Positions 20,445-31,855 of a stretch of 64,000 nucleotides of DNA are shown one piece after another (positions within the stretch are counted from its first letter, which is position 1; each line of letters opens with the position of its first letter). This DNA is from Ascoidea asiatica (Eukaryota; Ascomycota; Saccharomycetes; Ascoideales; Ascoideaceae): the NCBI GenBank assembly GCA_001600695.1, contig BCKQ01000030.1, forward strand, positions 1 to 64,000, read 5' to 3'. The position numbers were made by a program, and so were the translations under genes. The notes below the pieces were generated by a model. It searched no databases. It was not told the origin of the DNA and saw nothing but the letters and a program-made list of their open reading frames with translations.

Positions 20445-23442
20445 ATGAAATCAAAAATCCCAGCTCAATTTACTTCAGAATTCTTGATTAATGCAAACAA
20501 CAACAATAACAATGGCGATAATAGGATAAGTAAGAGTTCAGATAATGTATTGGAAAAGAAAAGCTCCAAGGATGATAAATCAAAGAAACCAGAGAAAAGA
20601 ACAATAGCTTGTTTAGCTTGTAGAAAATCAAAGGTAAAATGTATAAATTCTGGTGAAGCACCTTGTAAAAGATGTAAAAATCAAAATTATGAATGTATAT
20701 TTCAAATGAGAATAAATAGTTATTCAATAAAAGATATTAAACCAGTAAAGGGTCCTAAAATCAAAAATATTAATAACTTTACCAATATTAGAAATGATCC
20801 TTTTATAATTACAGATGGCGTTAAAACTATTNCAAATACTATTTCATGTTTGCCAAAAACAAGTACAAATAATAATATTCAATCAAATCAATTAAATAAA
20901 GAAGTGTCAAAGAATGATGAAAACATTGTCAATAATNCTAAAGTTAATATTAATTCATCTACCCTTATATCAAATGTTTCAAATGAAATTGTTAATAATA
21001 ATGAAAATATTGAAAATAATAAATGGAAAGGTTCTGTTGAAGCAAGATTAAATAAATTTGATACAACCTTAGATTCGATATTATCACTTTTAAAGAATCA
21101 GAATAATCAGAATAATCAGAATAATCAAAATAATCAAAATAATCAAAATGTACCTAATATACAAAATACTCCCAATATCCCTAATATACCCAATAATCAA
21201 ATTATTAACCCAATTAATAGTCAACCCCCTAATACAATCTCAAATAACAATGTAAATTATACTCAAACTCCATTACAATATGATAATTTTGTAAATAATA
21301 ATCAACAATTAAATAATAATTTTTGGAAAAATTCTAATTATTTAAATAATGTTTTCAATTCATCTACTTTAAATACTAATAATATTATCAATAATAGTAA
21401 TAATAATAATCAAATAAAAAGAAATTTCAATGAAATTAATAATCAAAATNATAATCAAAATAATCTTATACCGACAAATAATTTAATTAATGATAATAAA
21501 AATATAATAAATAAGAGAATAAAATTACCTTCAATTAAAAATTTAAATCTTACTTTACCAAATAATTTCCCAGGAAATAATATTCTTGAAAATAATCTTT
21601 ATAGTAATAATAATGAAATTGAAATTGAAAATTCAAATGAAAATGACAATGAAAATGAAAATGAAAATATTTCTATAAAAGATTTATTATCATTTGATTC
21701 AGTTATTGAAATTTTTAAATATTTTGATAAATATTTATCTCCACAATTATTTGGCTTTAATATAAATAATTTTGATTTAAAATTAATTTATATAAAATCT
21801 CCATTATTAATTTTAATTATTTCTTTAATTACTTCAATTCATTTTAAAAAATTNAATAATAAAACTAAAATTATTAAAAAAAATTATTTAAATGAATTAT
21901 CAAAATTAATTTATAATAATGATGATTATAATATTGATTCATTATTAAATTTAAATAATGAAGAAAATTCAAATTTTGAAAATAATTATAATTTAAAAAA
22001 TTTTGAAAAAATTTTAGAAAAAGAATATAATGAATATCATGATAATATTAATAGTAAAAATTGGAATAATTTATCTAAAAATGAAAAAATCAAAGAAATG
22101 ATAAATATTAATGAATTTAAAAATTTTAATAATATTTTAGCTTTATGTATAAGTAGTTTTTGGTTTGAAAATCATGAAAATTTAATTTCAATTGCAATTC
22201 AATTATTTTCAAAAATTAAATTTATTGATAATAAAAATAAATTAAATAAAATTTCAAAATCTTATATAAGTGAAATTGATAAATTTAAATTATGGTATTT
22301 ATTATATTTATTTGATAATCAAAAGAATTTCATTAGAAACTTTTCAAGTAATGGAAATGATAGTAATAATAATCAAAGTAATAATCATATTCATAATCAA
22401 AATAATAATTTCAATCATAATCATAATCATAATAATAAATTCAATAATTTTAATAACAATAGTAATAATAATAATTTGAATAATAATAACATAAATAATA
22501 AAAATAATTTAATACTTTTCAAAAGAGGTAAAAAATTATTAATATCAAATAAAGAAAATAATATTATTATACATAATGATAATTTTCGAGATAAATTATT
22601 ATTACATACTAATGATAATAAATTTGATTGTAAAACATTAAATGATGAATTAATTAAAATTAAAATTAAATATAATGATTTTAGATTAATTTCTCAATTA
22701 GAATATAATTTAGCATTAAATAATTTATTTGATAATAGTATAAATAATAAAAATAATAATATAAATTCAATTGAATTAATGGAACCTAAAAATTTTGGTA
22801 TACCATGGGAAACAAATCTTGATTTAGATAAATGGATGGTAAATTGGACATTTTTATTAACACCTTTAGAAAATAATAATTCATGGCCAATGAAATCTAC
22901 ATTGATTTATTATCATTTTGCTAGACTTCATATTAATGGAAATTTTATTAGGAAAATAAAAAAAATTAAAAATGAAAGAAATTCAAATAATTTTGAAGAA
23001 GAAAGTGATACTGATACTGATACTGATACTGATACTGATACTGATACTGATACTGATATTGATATTGATATTGATAGTGACAATGAAAGTGATAAAGATA
23101 GTGATAATGAAAAATATAGTAGTAATGATAGTAATTTAAATCTGAATGATAAAAAATACTCTATTAAAAGAAAGAAAAGATTTCATTTCCATAAACATAA
23201 TAAAACTAATAATAATAGTAAAGAACAAGAAATAACTAGATATCAAAATGATTCTCAAAGAAGAATAATTGCAAGTGAAGAAATTGCATTGGCATCAGCT
23301 AAGACATTATTAGAATTAATTTTAAATAATGAAGATATTATTGAAAATTTAAGATTTTCACCAATTCATATTTATGTAATGATTTATTATGCATGTTTAT
23401 ATTTATTGAATAGTGATTCAGAAGAGAAAGAACTTTCAAAAG

Positions 23443-23477
<35 letters not shown>

Positions 23478-23852
23478 GAAAATAGCACTGATGATATAAA
23501 TGAAGATTATTTGAACTTATTAATATTGATAAAAAGTGTTTTAAAAGTTATTAATAGTAATTTACCTACAGATAAAGAATTTGGAAAAANATTAATTAAA
23601 AAAATGAATAATATGGTGAATTTCAAATACTCAGAGCTTAAACTAAGATCCAAAACACTGAGCAGAGATCATAACAATGCTACCAATGATCAAAACATGA
23701 AGAAAATCGAGCTTCTTGAAGATGATTCAGCTGATTCTGGTGCTTCTGGTGCTGAAATTGCGTCGCTTCAGGCGCTTCTCAACGGAGGCAGGCCCCGGAA
23801 AGGACCGGAATCCATTTCCGCATGGCCTGGATTTGACCATGGGCATCCGTAG
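20445..23852 (+). CDS. Zn2Cys6 (fungal binuclear cluster) transcription factor
   Basis: 1135 residues. The binuclear zinc cluster is near residues 54-83 (CLACRKSKVKC then CKRC and CIF), followed by a basic linker. A short coiled coil (VEARLNKFDTTLDSILSLLK) leads into long Asn/Gln-rich tracts. The middle and C-terminal part shows fungal TF homology text such as IPWETNLDLDKWMVNWTF and LIYYHFARLHING, interrupted by an Asp-Thr dipeptide run (near residue 850) and Asn runs. I cannot assign a pathway. The last ~60 residues (from 23670) change abruptly to GC-rich codons and Gly/Ser/Pro-rich sequence, unlike the rest. Four N bases are present. Confidence 0.85.
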
Positions 23853-24440
23853 CTGATCCAGAGTTAAATCCGTGTTTGTCCGTGTATTTTATCCGTCTTC
23901 TTTCAATTTTACAAGGAAATTGCAAATCCGCGCATTTCCTTTTTTTTCCGTGTTTGTTTTTCATTGCTTCTTGCATTTTTAAGCATATTTAAGCATGCTT
24001 AAGCATACTTAAGCATACTTAAGCATACTTCAGCTTTATTAGACAGCCAGACTAGTGAGTCATTAGACAAAATTCGAAACTGACAGGGAATTCCCCATAG
24101 AAATACTCACTTCTCGGAAGTTTTATCCTCTTTGTNTTGGGGTTGGCCAATTAAGTCACTGCAATTTTTCATTTTCATTTTTTGTTTACTGGCGCACAAC
24201 GAGTCGAATTTGTCAATGAAAATATTTTTTTTTTTCTTTTTGCTATAGAATTTAAAATCGAGAAATTTAGAATAGAAACTGTTAAAAGGTCTTTTGAATT
24301 CCTCAAAATTTCATTTGTTTTTTTATCTTGTTTCAATTAAAATTATAAATTATTCATTCCATTTTTAATTAAATAAATTTCTTTCTTGGTTTTATATATT
24401 TTTAAACTTATTAACTAAGAATCTCAAGAATATTGTTTTT
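23853..24440. other. CPA1 upstream region
   Basis: It holds several ATCCG words (23846-23925), a decamer array AAGCATACTT and variants (about 23976-24032), a perfect Gcn4-type site at 24056-24062, and the start of the CPA1 leader. No further gene is seen. Confidence 0.5.
24056..24062 (+). promoter_or_regulatory. Gcn4/bZIP site TGAGTCA upstream of CPA1
   Basis: A perfect TGASTCA word, the known target of the general amino-acid control activator Gcn4. It lies about 385 bases before the arginine attenuator uORF and 634 before the CPA1 start. CPA1 is a classical Gcn4 target, so the site is likely functional. This is inference from motif and context only. Confidence 0.6.
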
Positions 24441-24693
24441 ATGCAATTATTCACTAATCAAGTTACTGACGTATGTGATAATAATAATAATAATGATAAT
24501 GATGATTTGAAAATTATTTCAAAGTTTATTTAGATTTAATATCTTAAGTTTCTAACTGAAAGTTTCGATGATTTAAATATCCTCTTAAATAAAAAAACTA
24601 AATACTAACTATTGTTTTTTTAAAAATATTTTCATATTAATATAAATATAGGATTATATTTCAGATCACGTTTGGAAAGCATTTTCACCATGA
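24441..24693 (+). CDS. Arginine attenuator peptide uORF of CPA1, split by an intron
   Basis: Leader peptide that stalls ribosomes at high arginine and represses CPA1 translation. Exon 1 (24441-24470) encodes [10 protein letters not shown]. The intron (24471-24651, 181 bases) begins GTATGT, has TACTAAC at 24603-24609 and ends TATAG. Exon 2 (24652-24693) encodes [13 protein letters not shown] and stop. The core DYISDHxWK is that of the baker's yeast peptide. Unspliced, a TAG lies directly before GAT in frame, so splicing is needed to join it to an ATG. The stop TGA (24691-24693) overlaps the CPA1 ATG (24690-24692) as ATGA, leaving no spacer. The family QDY is DDY here. Confidence 0.88.
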
Positions 24694-26030
24694 TTGGAAA
24701 ATTATTATTAAATTCAAAAATTTCAAATCCTATTTTAAATAAAACTTTTTTAAATAAAAGTATTTTCAATAAATCTTTAATATTAAAAAATTATCGTAAT
24801 TTAGCAACTGTTAAATCAAATGGTACTGGTTTAGATAGAGCCACTTTTACAATTAGAAATGGTCCAATATTTAATGGTTATTCATTTGGTGCAAATAAAA
24901 ATATAAGTGGAGAAGCTGTTTTCACCACTTCTTTAGTTGGATATCCTGAATCAATGAGTGATCCTTCTTATAAAGGTCAAATTTTAGTTTTTACTCAACC
25001 TTTAATTGGTAATTATGGTGTACCTTCATCAAAAGTTAAAGATGAATATAATTTAATAAAATATTTCGAAAGTCCAAATGTTGAATGTATTGGTATAGTT
25101 GTTGCAGATGCTGCATTGAAATATTCTCATTGGACTGCTGTTCAATCTTTAGGTGATTGGTGTAAAGCTGAAGGAATTGCTGCAATTTCTGGTGTTGATA
25201 CAAGAGCAATTGTAACTCATTTAAGAGAAGTTGGTTCTTCTTTAGCTAGAATCTCAATTGGTGAAGAATATGATGCTGATGAAGATGAAGCATTTGTTGA
25301 TCCTGGTTCAATAAATCTTGTACATAAAGTTAGTACTAAAGCTCCATTTCATGTTGAATCTCCAAATGGTAAATATCACGTTGCAGTAATTGATTGTGGT
25401 GTTAAAGAAAATATTTTAAGATCTTTAGTTTCAAGAGGTGCTTCTGTTACTGTATTTCCATATACTTATCCAATTCAAGATATTGCTTCAAATTTTGATG
25501 GTATATTTATTTCAAATGGTCCTGGTGATCCAACTCATTGTTCAACAACTGTTTATAATTTAAAATCTTTAATGGAATCTTCTTATAATGGTCCAATTTT
25601 TGGTATTTGTTTAGGTCATCAATTATTAGCTTTAGCTTCAGGTTCAAAAACAATTAAATTAAAATATGGTAATAGAGCTCATAATATTCCTGCTTTAGAT
25701 TTAACAACTGGTAAATGTCATATAACTTCTCAAAATCATGGTTATGCTGTTGATGCTTCAACTTTACCAACTTATTTTAAACCATATTTTATTAATTTAA
25801 ATGATCAATCAAATGAAGGTATGATTCATACTTCAAGACCAATTTTCTCAACTCAATTTCATCCTGAAGCAAAAGGTGGTCCATTAGATTCTTCTTTCCT
25901 TTTTGATAAATATTTTGGTTTAATTGATCAATATAAAATTAATCAAAAAGAATTATATGGTGCTCAAAATTTAGATAATAGACCTGATAATCTTTTGATA
26001 AATATTTTACCAAAAGAACGTGTCAAATAA
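24690..26030 (+). CDS. CPA1: Carbamoyl-phosphate synthase, arginine-specific, small subunit
   Basis: Glutaminase subunit that feeds ammonia to Cpa2 to make carbamoyl phosphate for arginine. 446 residues from the ATG at 24690; the frame is open a little further up but without an ATG. The N-terminal ~45 residues ([10 protein letters not shown] to YRNLATVK) lack acidic residues and are rich in Lys/Asn, which looks like a mitochondrial presequence. Baker's yeast Cpa1 (411 residues) is cytosolic. Conserved text includes [36 protein letters not shown], the nucleophile in FGICLGHQ (Cys about 307) and FHPEA (His 391, Glu 393). Translation is probably controlled by the overlapping attenuator uORF; transcription by the Gcn4-type site upstream. 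Confidence 0.95.
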   Translation: MIGKLLLNSKISNPILNKTFLNKSIFNKSLILKNYRNLATVKSNGTGLDRATFTIRNGPIFNGYSFGANKNISGEAVFTTSLVGYPESMSDPSYKGQILVFTQPLIGNYGVPSSKVKDEYNLIKYFESPNVECIGIVVADAALKYSHWTAVQSLGDWCKAEGIAAISGVDTRAIVTHLREVGSSLARISIGEEYDADEDEAFVDPGSINLVHKVSTKAPFHVESPNGKYHVAVIDCGVKENILRSLVSRGASVTVFPYTYPIQDIASNFDGIFISNGPGDPTHCSTTVYNLKSLMESSYNGPIFGICLGHQLLALASGSKTIKLKYGNRAHNIPALDLTTGKCHITSQNHGYAVDASTLPTYFKPYFINLNDQSNEGMIHTSRPIFSTQFHPEAKGGPLDSSFLFDKYFGLIDQYKINQKELYGAQNLDNRPDNLLINILPKERVK

Positions 26031-26518
26031 TTTGATTAATTCAAAAAAATAAAATACATTATATACAATCTTTCATGATCTTTAGTCATTCTTAGTTTCT
26101 CTTTTTTTTCTTTTTTTACGTTCTCTTTTTATTTCTTTCCTTTAATCAAAAACATTTGCATATAATCATTACCGTAAAAAATCATAATCCAAGGATATTT
26201 TCTTTCACTTTATCGANATGTCTTAACATACAGTATATATATTTCGTGATCATACTAAATCGCGTTTGAAATTATAAAACGTTATTATTTTAATAAATAT
26301 CATTTATTCAATTNTAAAAATATAATGTTTCCAAATACAGCAATCTGTTTATCTTTTTATTTATTGCTCAAAAAATAATAACTTTTTTCAGTTAAGCTTA
26401 TTTTCTTTCAAAATATTGATTCACTTTGATGATCAACTCTTCCTCAATTTTAATTATTTATAANTAAACAGCTTAAATACTCAATTCAATTCAATACGTG
26501 TAAAAACTATATTTCAAA
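26031..26518. other. Intergenic; duplicated DCR1-type leader
   Basis: 3' flank of CPA1 followed by the leader of the RNase III relic. From about 26212 it resembles the leader of the intact RNase III gene at 29368 onward: the words ATGTCTTAACATA, CTAAA-CGCGTTT and CGTTATT occur in the same order. So the duplication includes promoter sequence. Three N bases. Confidence 0.5.
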
Positions 26519-27161
26519 ATGACTGAAGAAGTTAATAAAAAAAGAAAAGACTCAATGGAGTTATATTCACCAAAAAGAATGAAATTATCACCAAATATTT
26601 CCACTACTCATCCCAATTTAAACTTATATGATACTTACATATCCAATTTGGCTGATAAATCTTATAGGAAATCAATTTCATCGCCATCATATTCTGTCAA
26701 AGAAGATAAACCACAATCTCCCGAAAATAAACCATCTTCTCCCATTTATTCACCAACTACTCCTCAAAAATATAAACCATCTTCTCCTTCTTATTCACCA
26801 ACATCTCCTTCTTATTCACCACCACCTCCTACCTGTTCATCTACTTCTCTTAAAGAATATAAATCATCTTCTCATTCGTATTCACCAAAATCTCCTAAAG
26901 AAGATAAACAAAATTGTTCAGAATATAAGTCATCTTTTTCTAAAAAATTTGAGTTGCTCTTGAGAAGAAATGAATTATATTTTTCCAGAAACCATAAAGC
27001 ACCGTTAAAGTACAGACCATATTCCTTTGAAAGATATTCATCATATTTAAAAGATAAATCATTTCCCTCTAAAGATTTTTTTATACCAGATTTAGATTCA
27101 ACTGAAGATTTTACTTCAAACTNAAATTCAAAGACAAATTTTAGTGAAACAATTTTGAAAT

Positions 27162-27333
27162 CTAGTGCTCAAATTTCTACTGATTCCAAAGATAGCAACG
27201 TTCCTGAAATGCACTCTTTTCCAAATATTGAACAAACCAAATATGCTCAAGCTAGTAAAATATATCGCTCTATTTTTTATTTGATAAAGTCAATAAATAT
27301 AATTATAGATCGTTGCCCTAAGAAAACTTAACT
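27162..27333 (+). repeat. Internal direct repeat in RNase III relic, copy 1
   Basis: 172 bases that recur, as far as I can compare by eye without difference, at 27506-27677, an offset of 344. It codes for the AQISTDSKDSNVPEMHSF to RCPKKT segment of the relic plus the TAA stop. Similarity continues beyond with an indel and some substitutions. Confidence 0.85.
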
Positions 27334-27505
27334 AGAGATGCAAAATTATTAGCTCTTAGAAGCCCACAATTTTTTTTAGCTGCTGAATTAAAAGAATTAT
27401 ATCGCAATAAGAAATTGCCTATTTTTGATACTATTTTGAAAATAAATAGTTCTTCAAAATCTGATTCAATTTTAAATACAAATTTCAGTAGAGTAACTTT
27501 GGGAG

Positions 27506-27677
27506 CTAGTGCTCAAATTTCTACTGATTCCAAAGATAGCAACGTTCCTGAAATGCACTCTTTTCCAAATATTGAACAAACCAAATATGCTCAAGCTAGT
27601 AAAATATATCGCTCTATTTTTTATTTGATAAAGTCAATAAATATAATTATAGATCGTTGCCCTAAGAAAACTTAACT
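27506..27677 (+). repeat. Internal direct repeat in RNase III relic, copy 2
   Basis: Second copy of the 172-base segment. Its downstream flank keeps LEKFLSQNNFERDAKLLALR, which copy 1 has partly deleted, so copy 2 is the more complete and its junction with the RNase III domain is nearer the ancestral order. Confidence 0.85.
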
Positions 27678-28560
27678 TGAAAAGTTTTTATCTCAAAATA
27701 ATTTTGAAAGAGATGCAAAATTATTAGCTCTTAGAAGCCCACAATTTTTTTTAGCTGCTGAATTAAAAGAATTATATTGTAATAAGAAATTACCTATTTT
27801 TGATGCTATTTTGAATTTTGATGGCGCTCCGATTAAAAAGGTGAATATCCACCACCATTACCAAAAATTCAAGATAAAAAATTAATTTTTAGAGTATTCA
27901 CTCATAAATCAATTGCATCTCTTTATATTTTGACCGAAGAACGCCCTAGTCTATCCAATGAAGCTCTAATATTTCTTGGTAGTTCAGTTTTTAGTCATCT
28001 TATAACTTTATTATTAATGGAAGAATTCCCAAATTATAATCAAGAGCAATTAACAAAAAGAAGAGCAAAATTAATAAGTATTGAAACTCTTTTAGAATTT
28101 TCTAAAATTTATGGTTTACAAGAAAAACTTAAGTATATTAATAATGATAATTTCAAAAAGGAATCTCATAAGCACTTTGCAAATGTATTTGAAGCTTATA
28201 TTGGAGGTGTTATAACTAAAGCCCAAAGAGATAATAATTATTCAGAAGNATTTGAAAATTTAAAAGATTGGTTAAAAGCTTTATATAGACCATTTTTTGA
28301 TAATGAAAGTAAAGAAGTTGAAGAAATTTTAAAAACGATAGAATTTTTTATCAAATATAAAGGAGTATTTCCAAAAGATTATCTTCATAATTTGTTGGAA
28401 CTGCTTTAAATTTTCCAACTTATTCAACTATTCAAGAATCTGACGGTCAAAAATTAAAAGCAATAGTAAAATGTTATTTTGAAAGTATGGAAATAAACTG
28501 CGCTTCTAATTTTGCTACACTTCAGGCACTTAAAGATACCCAACCATTTAATAGGGTTAA

Positions 28561-29697
28561 TAACTGTATTTTTTCGAATAACAAGCTGCAAAAATATAAA
28601 TGAATTAAAAAATTCGAGAAGAAACACTGGATTAATGACTAGCTCAAATCCTGCTCAATAAATACTTGGTAATGCTAAAGTTCTTTTATGAGAATTTGCT
28701 TTAAGCAAGAAAACACAGGCGCAAAACATTTCAGCGCGATTAAACAGAAAAAAAGAATTTGCACGCATCACAAGCCACGGAAAATTAACCACGGAAAAAA
28801 ANAACCCAATCCCACTTTGAAAGTGATGCTCAAATAACAGGAAAAAATACCCTCATAACAGGATTCTCAACAGTTTCTTGATAAGAATTCAAGGTTTCGG
28901 AATATTAAATATGGTTATCTTTAGTTTAATAAGCAGTCTTCAAATTTTTTAATAATTGATAGTATTTTAAAAAAATAATCAATTGATTTAAAGTGATTAG
29001 ACTGCCTAAAACAAGTAACAAAATTTAATTTATAGCTCATTACCAGAAATTACCCAACTAATGAATATACTCTAATTGTTATACTACATCTGAATATAGA
29101 ATTAATACTAATAATAATAGTCTTTGTTAAAAAAATGGGCAACATTAACTGTATTTAGGGATAAACCTCTAGAAGCAGGATTTAAACATTCTCGAGTGAA
29201 GATCTTTATCGAAAAAGTGCTGGAACTCAGTTATTGAAAGAACTTTTTCTTCATTTCACCAACATTAAGCAATNTAATTGTTAAATAATGTCGTCGATTT
29301 TAAAGGCTATTGATTCTGNTGAATTTGATGATTTTAATTCCATTGAAATTTCATTTTGGATTATTGAAATGTCTTAACATATAGGGATTATGTAATCTCG
29401 CTAAACCGCGTTTTTAGAGCGTTTAAAATTATTTACCGTTATTTATTTTTCGTTATTTTATTAAATATATTTATTTATTCGATGATAAAAATTTATTAGA
29501 TTTGAATAATTCCAAGTACAAAAAGTTTATTTATCTAAATTATTTATTGTTTCAAAGATATCAACACTTTTTATTTAAGGTAATTGTTTCAATAATTTGA
29601 TTCATCATTTTAAAAATTAATTGTTCTTCAATTTTCAATATCAGTAAATAAGCAATTTAAATAATAACTCAATTCAATTTAATCATAAAATATCAAA
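28561..29697. other. Intergenic before the intact RNase III gene
   Basis: Trails from the relic into unrelated DNA. A GC-richer patch (about 28695-28800) holds GGCGCAAAAC, CAGCGCG and two CCACGGAAA words. From about 29368 the leader resembles that of the relic. No gene seen. Several N bases. Confidence 0.5.
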
Positions 29698-31695
29698 ATG
29701 ACTGAAGAAGTGAATAAAAAAAGAAAATATTCAATGGATTTACATTCACCAAAAAGAATGAAATTATCTCCAAATATTTCCACTGCTTCTTCTTATCAAA
29801 ATTCAAGTGTTTTTTCTTCTGGTTTACCTGATAATTCAATTAGAAACTCAACTTCACCGCCACCATATTCTTCTAAAGATTATTCACTACCACATTTAGA
29901 TTCAACTAAATACTCAAATTCCACTTCTACATCAAATTCCACTTCTACATCAAATTCCACTTCTACATCAAATTCCACTTCTACATCAAATTCCACTACA
30001 AATTCAATTAAAACTTCCAATGAAACTACTTTGGGATCAAGCGCCCAAACTTCTATTGATTCTAAAGAGAATATTATTCCTGGAAAGAACTCAATTTCAA
30101 ATATTGAACAAATCAAATATGCTCAAGCAAGTGAAATTTGTCGTTGTGCTACTCATTTAGTAAATTCAATTAAATTAATTATAAATCAATGTCCTAGTAA
30201 AAGTGAGCTTGAAAAGTTTTTAACTCAACCAAATCTTAAAAGAGATGCAAAATTATTAGCTCTAAGAAGACCACAATTTGCTTTAGCCGCCGAACTAAAA
30301 GAATTATATTGTAATGAAAAATTAGCTATTTTTGATGATATTTTAAATTTTGATGGTTCTCCAGAACATTCTAAAATTACTCCAATTGCTTCTTCTATAC
30401 TTGAAATTAAAAAAGAAGATGAAAAAAAAAATATTAATAAATCTAAAAATCATAAATTATTTGACTATAAAAATTATAAAGGTGAATATCCACCACCATT
30501 ACCAAAAATTTATGATGAAGAATTATTAATTAAAGTATTTACTCATAAATCAATTGATCCAACTACTTTTTCATCCGATCAAAGAACAAGATTATCAAAT
30601 GAAGTTTTTGAATTTCTTGGTGATTCAATTTTAAATAATCTTGTAACTTTATTATTAATGGAAGAATTTCCAAATTATGATCAAGATCAATTAACAAAAA
30701 GAAGAGCAAAATTAGCAAATAATGAAACTCTTTTAGAATTTTCTAAAATTTATGGTTTACAAGAAAAACTTAATTATATTAATAATGATAATTTTAAAAA
30801 GGGATCCTATAAACTTTTTGCAGATGTATTTGAAGCTTATATTGGTGCTGTTATAACTGAGGCTCAAAGANATAATAATTATTCAGAAGTATTTGAAAAT
30901 TTAAAAGATTGGTTAAAAGTTTTATATAGACCATTTTTTGATAATGAAAGTGAAGAAAATGAAAAACTTTCAGAAATAGAGCAATTTTTAATCAAATCTA
31001 ATGGATTACCACCAAAAGATTATCTTTATAATTTAATTGGAACTGCTTTAAATTTTCCAATTTATTCTACTATCCAAGAACCAGATGGTCAAAAAACAAA
31101 TGCAATAGTAGAATGTTATTTCAAAGGTACAAACATAGGTCGTGGTGAAGGTCAAAATAATAAAATTGCAGGTAATAATGCTGCACTTCAAGCTTTTAAA
31201 AAAGAAGCGTTAATGGATAAATTTGCAGAAGAAAAAGCTTTATATACTGCAGAAAAAGAATCAGAAAGTTCAAAAAAAAATTTTGGTACAAATGGTGGTT
31301 TTCCTTCATCTAATTCTTCATCAAATGAATCTAGTAGTAATAAACGTTCTTCAATGCCGCCAAGTTCTGCAAATGGAGTAACATTTGGAGATAGATTAAA
31401 ACCTGTGATTAAAGATTGTTTTGAATTACCAATGATTTCAGAAAATGATATTGATAAAGGTGCTAAAGGTAGATTAAATACAGCTTTATCAAGAACTGGT
31501 AAACGTATTCCATTATATGAAAGTATAAAAATNGGAACTTTAATGAAAACAACACTTTTTCTTGAAGGAATTCCAGTTTGTGCAGCAGTTGATTCAAATA
31601 AACAAAAATCAAGTCATAGGACTGCAATGTATGTTTTAAGTAGAGAAGATATTATGAATTTAATATATGATGATGGTCTTCGATCTGTTATTTAA
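29698..31695 (+). CDS. DCR1: RNase III of the budding-yeast Dicer/Rnt1 type with two dsRBDs
   Basis: Double-strand RNA endonuclease. 665 residues. N-terminal domain about 135-230 (KYAQASEICRCATHLVNSI to LAIFDDILNF) is the Rnt1/Dcr1 dimerisation region. The RNase III domain is about 270-410: THKSID, NEVFEFLGD (Glu302, Glu305, Asp309) and DVFEAYIGAV (Asp376, Glu379), all catalytic acids present. The first dsRBD is about 440-500, and a second C-terminal dsRBD-like domain is at 560-655 (TLMKTTLFLEGIPVCAAV). A second dsRBD is the feature of non-canonical yeast Dicers; Rnt1 has one. Whether it also does Rnt1's rRNA work, as reported for Candida Dcr1, cannot be told here. An 18-base repeat encoding STSTSN lies near 29916-29996. 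Confidence 0.85.
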   Translation: MTEEVNKKRKYSMDLHSPKRMKLSPNISTASSYQNSSVFSSGLPDNSIRNSTSPPPYSSKDYSLPHLDSTKYSNSTSTSNSTSTSNSTSTSNSTSTSNSTTNSIKTSNETTLGSSAQTSIDSKENIIPGKNSISNIEQIKYAQASEICRCATHLVNSIKLIINQCPSKSELEKFLTQPNLKRDAKLLALRRPQFALAAELKELYCNEKLAIFDDILNFDGSPEHSKITPIASSILEIKKEDEKKNINKSKNHKLFDYKNYKGEYPPPLPKIYDEELLIKVFTHKSIDPTTFSSDQRTRLSNEVFEFLGDSILNNLVTLLLMEEFPNYDQDQLTKRRAKLANNETLLEFSKIYGLQEKLNYINNDNFKKGSYKLFADVFEAYIGAVITEAQRXNNYSEVFENLKDWLKVLYRPFFDNESEENEKLSEIEQFLIKSNGLPPKDYLYNLIGTALNFPIYSTIQEPDGQKTNAIVECYFKGTNIGRGEGQNNKIAGNNAALQAFKKEALMDKFAEEKALYTAEKESESSKKNFGTNGGFPSSNSSSNESSSNKRSSMPPSSANGVTFGDRLKPVIKDCFELPMISENDIDKGAKGRLNTALSRTGKRIPLYESIKXGTLMKTTLFLEGIPVCAAVDSNKQKSSHRTAMYVLSREDIMNLIYDDGLRSVI

Positions 31696-31855
31696 TTGAT
31701 TTTTTTTTAACTACATTTTTTAAAATTGTTATATTTATTATTATTTTTAATTTTTTATTTGGTTTTATTGAGTTTTTATTGATTTTTGGATTAAAGAGTA
31801 AAAAAAAAAATCATTTTAAAGGTATATATACTGTATATATATATTTATATATTTC

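Larger units (their letters stand above)
26519..28560 (+). pseudogene. Decayed RNase III (Dcr1-type) duplicate
   Basis: A degraded relative of the intact gene at 29698. The start MTEEVNKKRK and PKRMKLSPNIS are shared. The N-terminal domain then ends in an in-frame TAA (27329-27331) where the intact gene has SEL, and the same segment is repeated at 27506-27677 with the same stop. Near 27840 a deletion shifts frame into the RNase III domain (to ~28400), and another base is lost near 28394. The catalytic signature NEVFEFLGD has become NEALIFLGS, and DVFEA has become NVFEA, so three acidic catalytic residues are gone. Only traces of the dsRBD follow to about 28560. Two open pieces (26519-27331 and 27930-28409) could still be translated. 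Confidence 0.88.
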
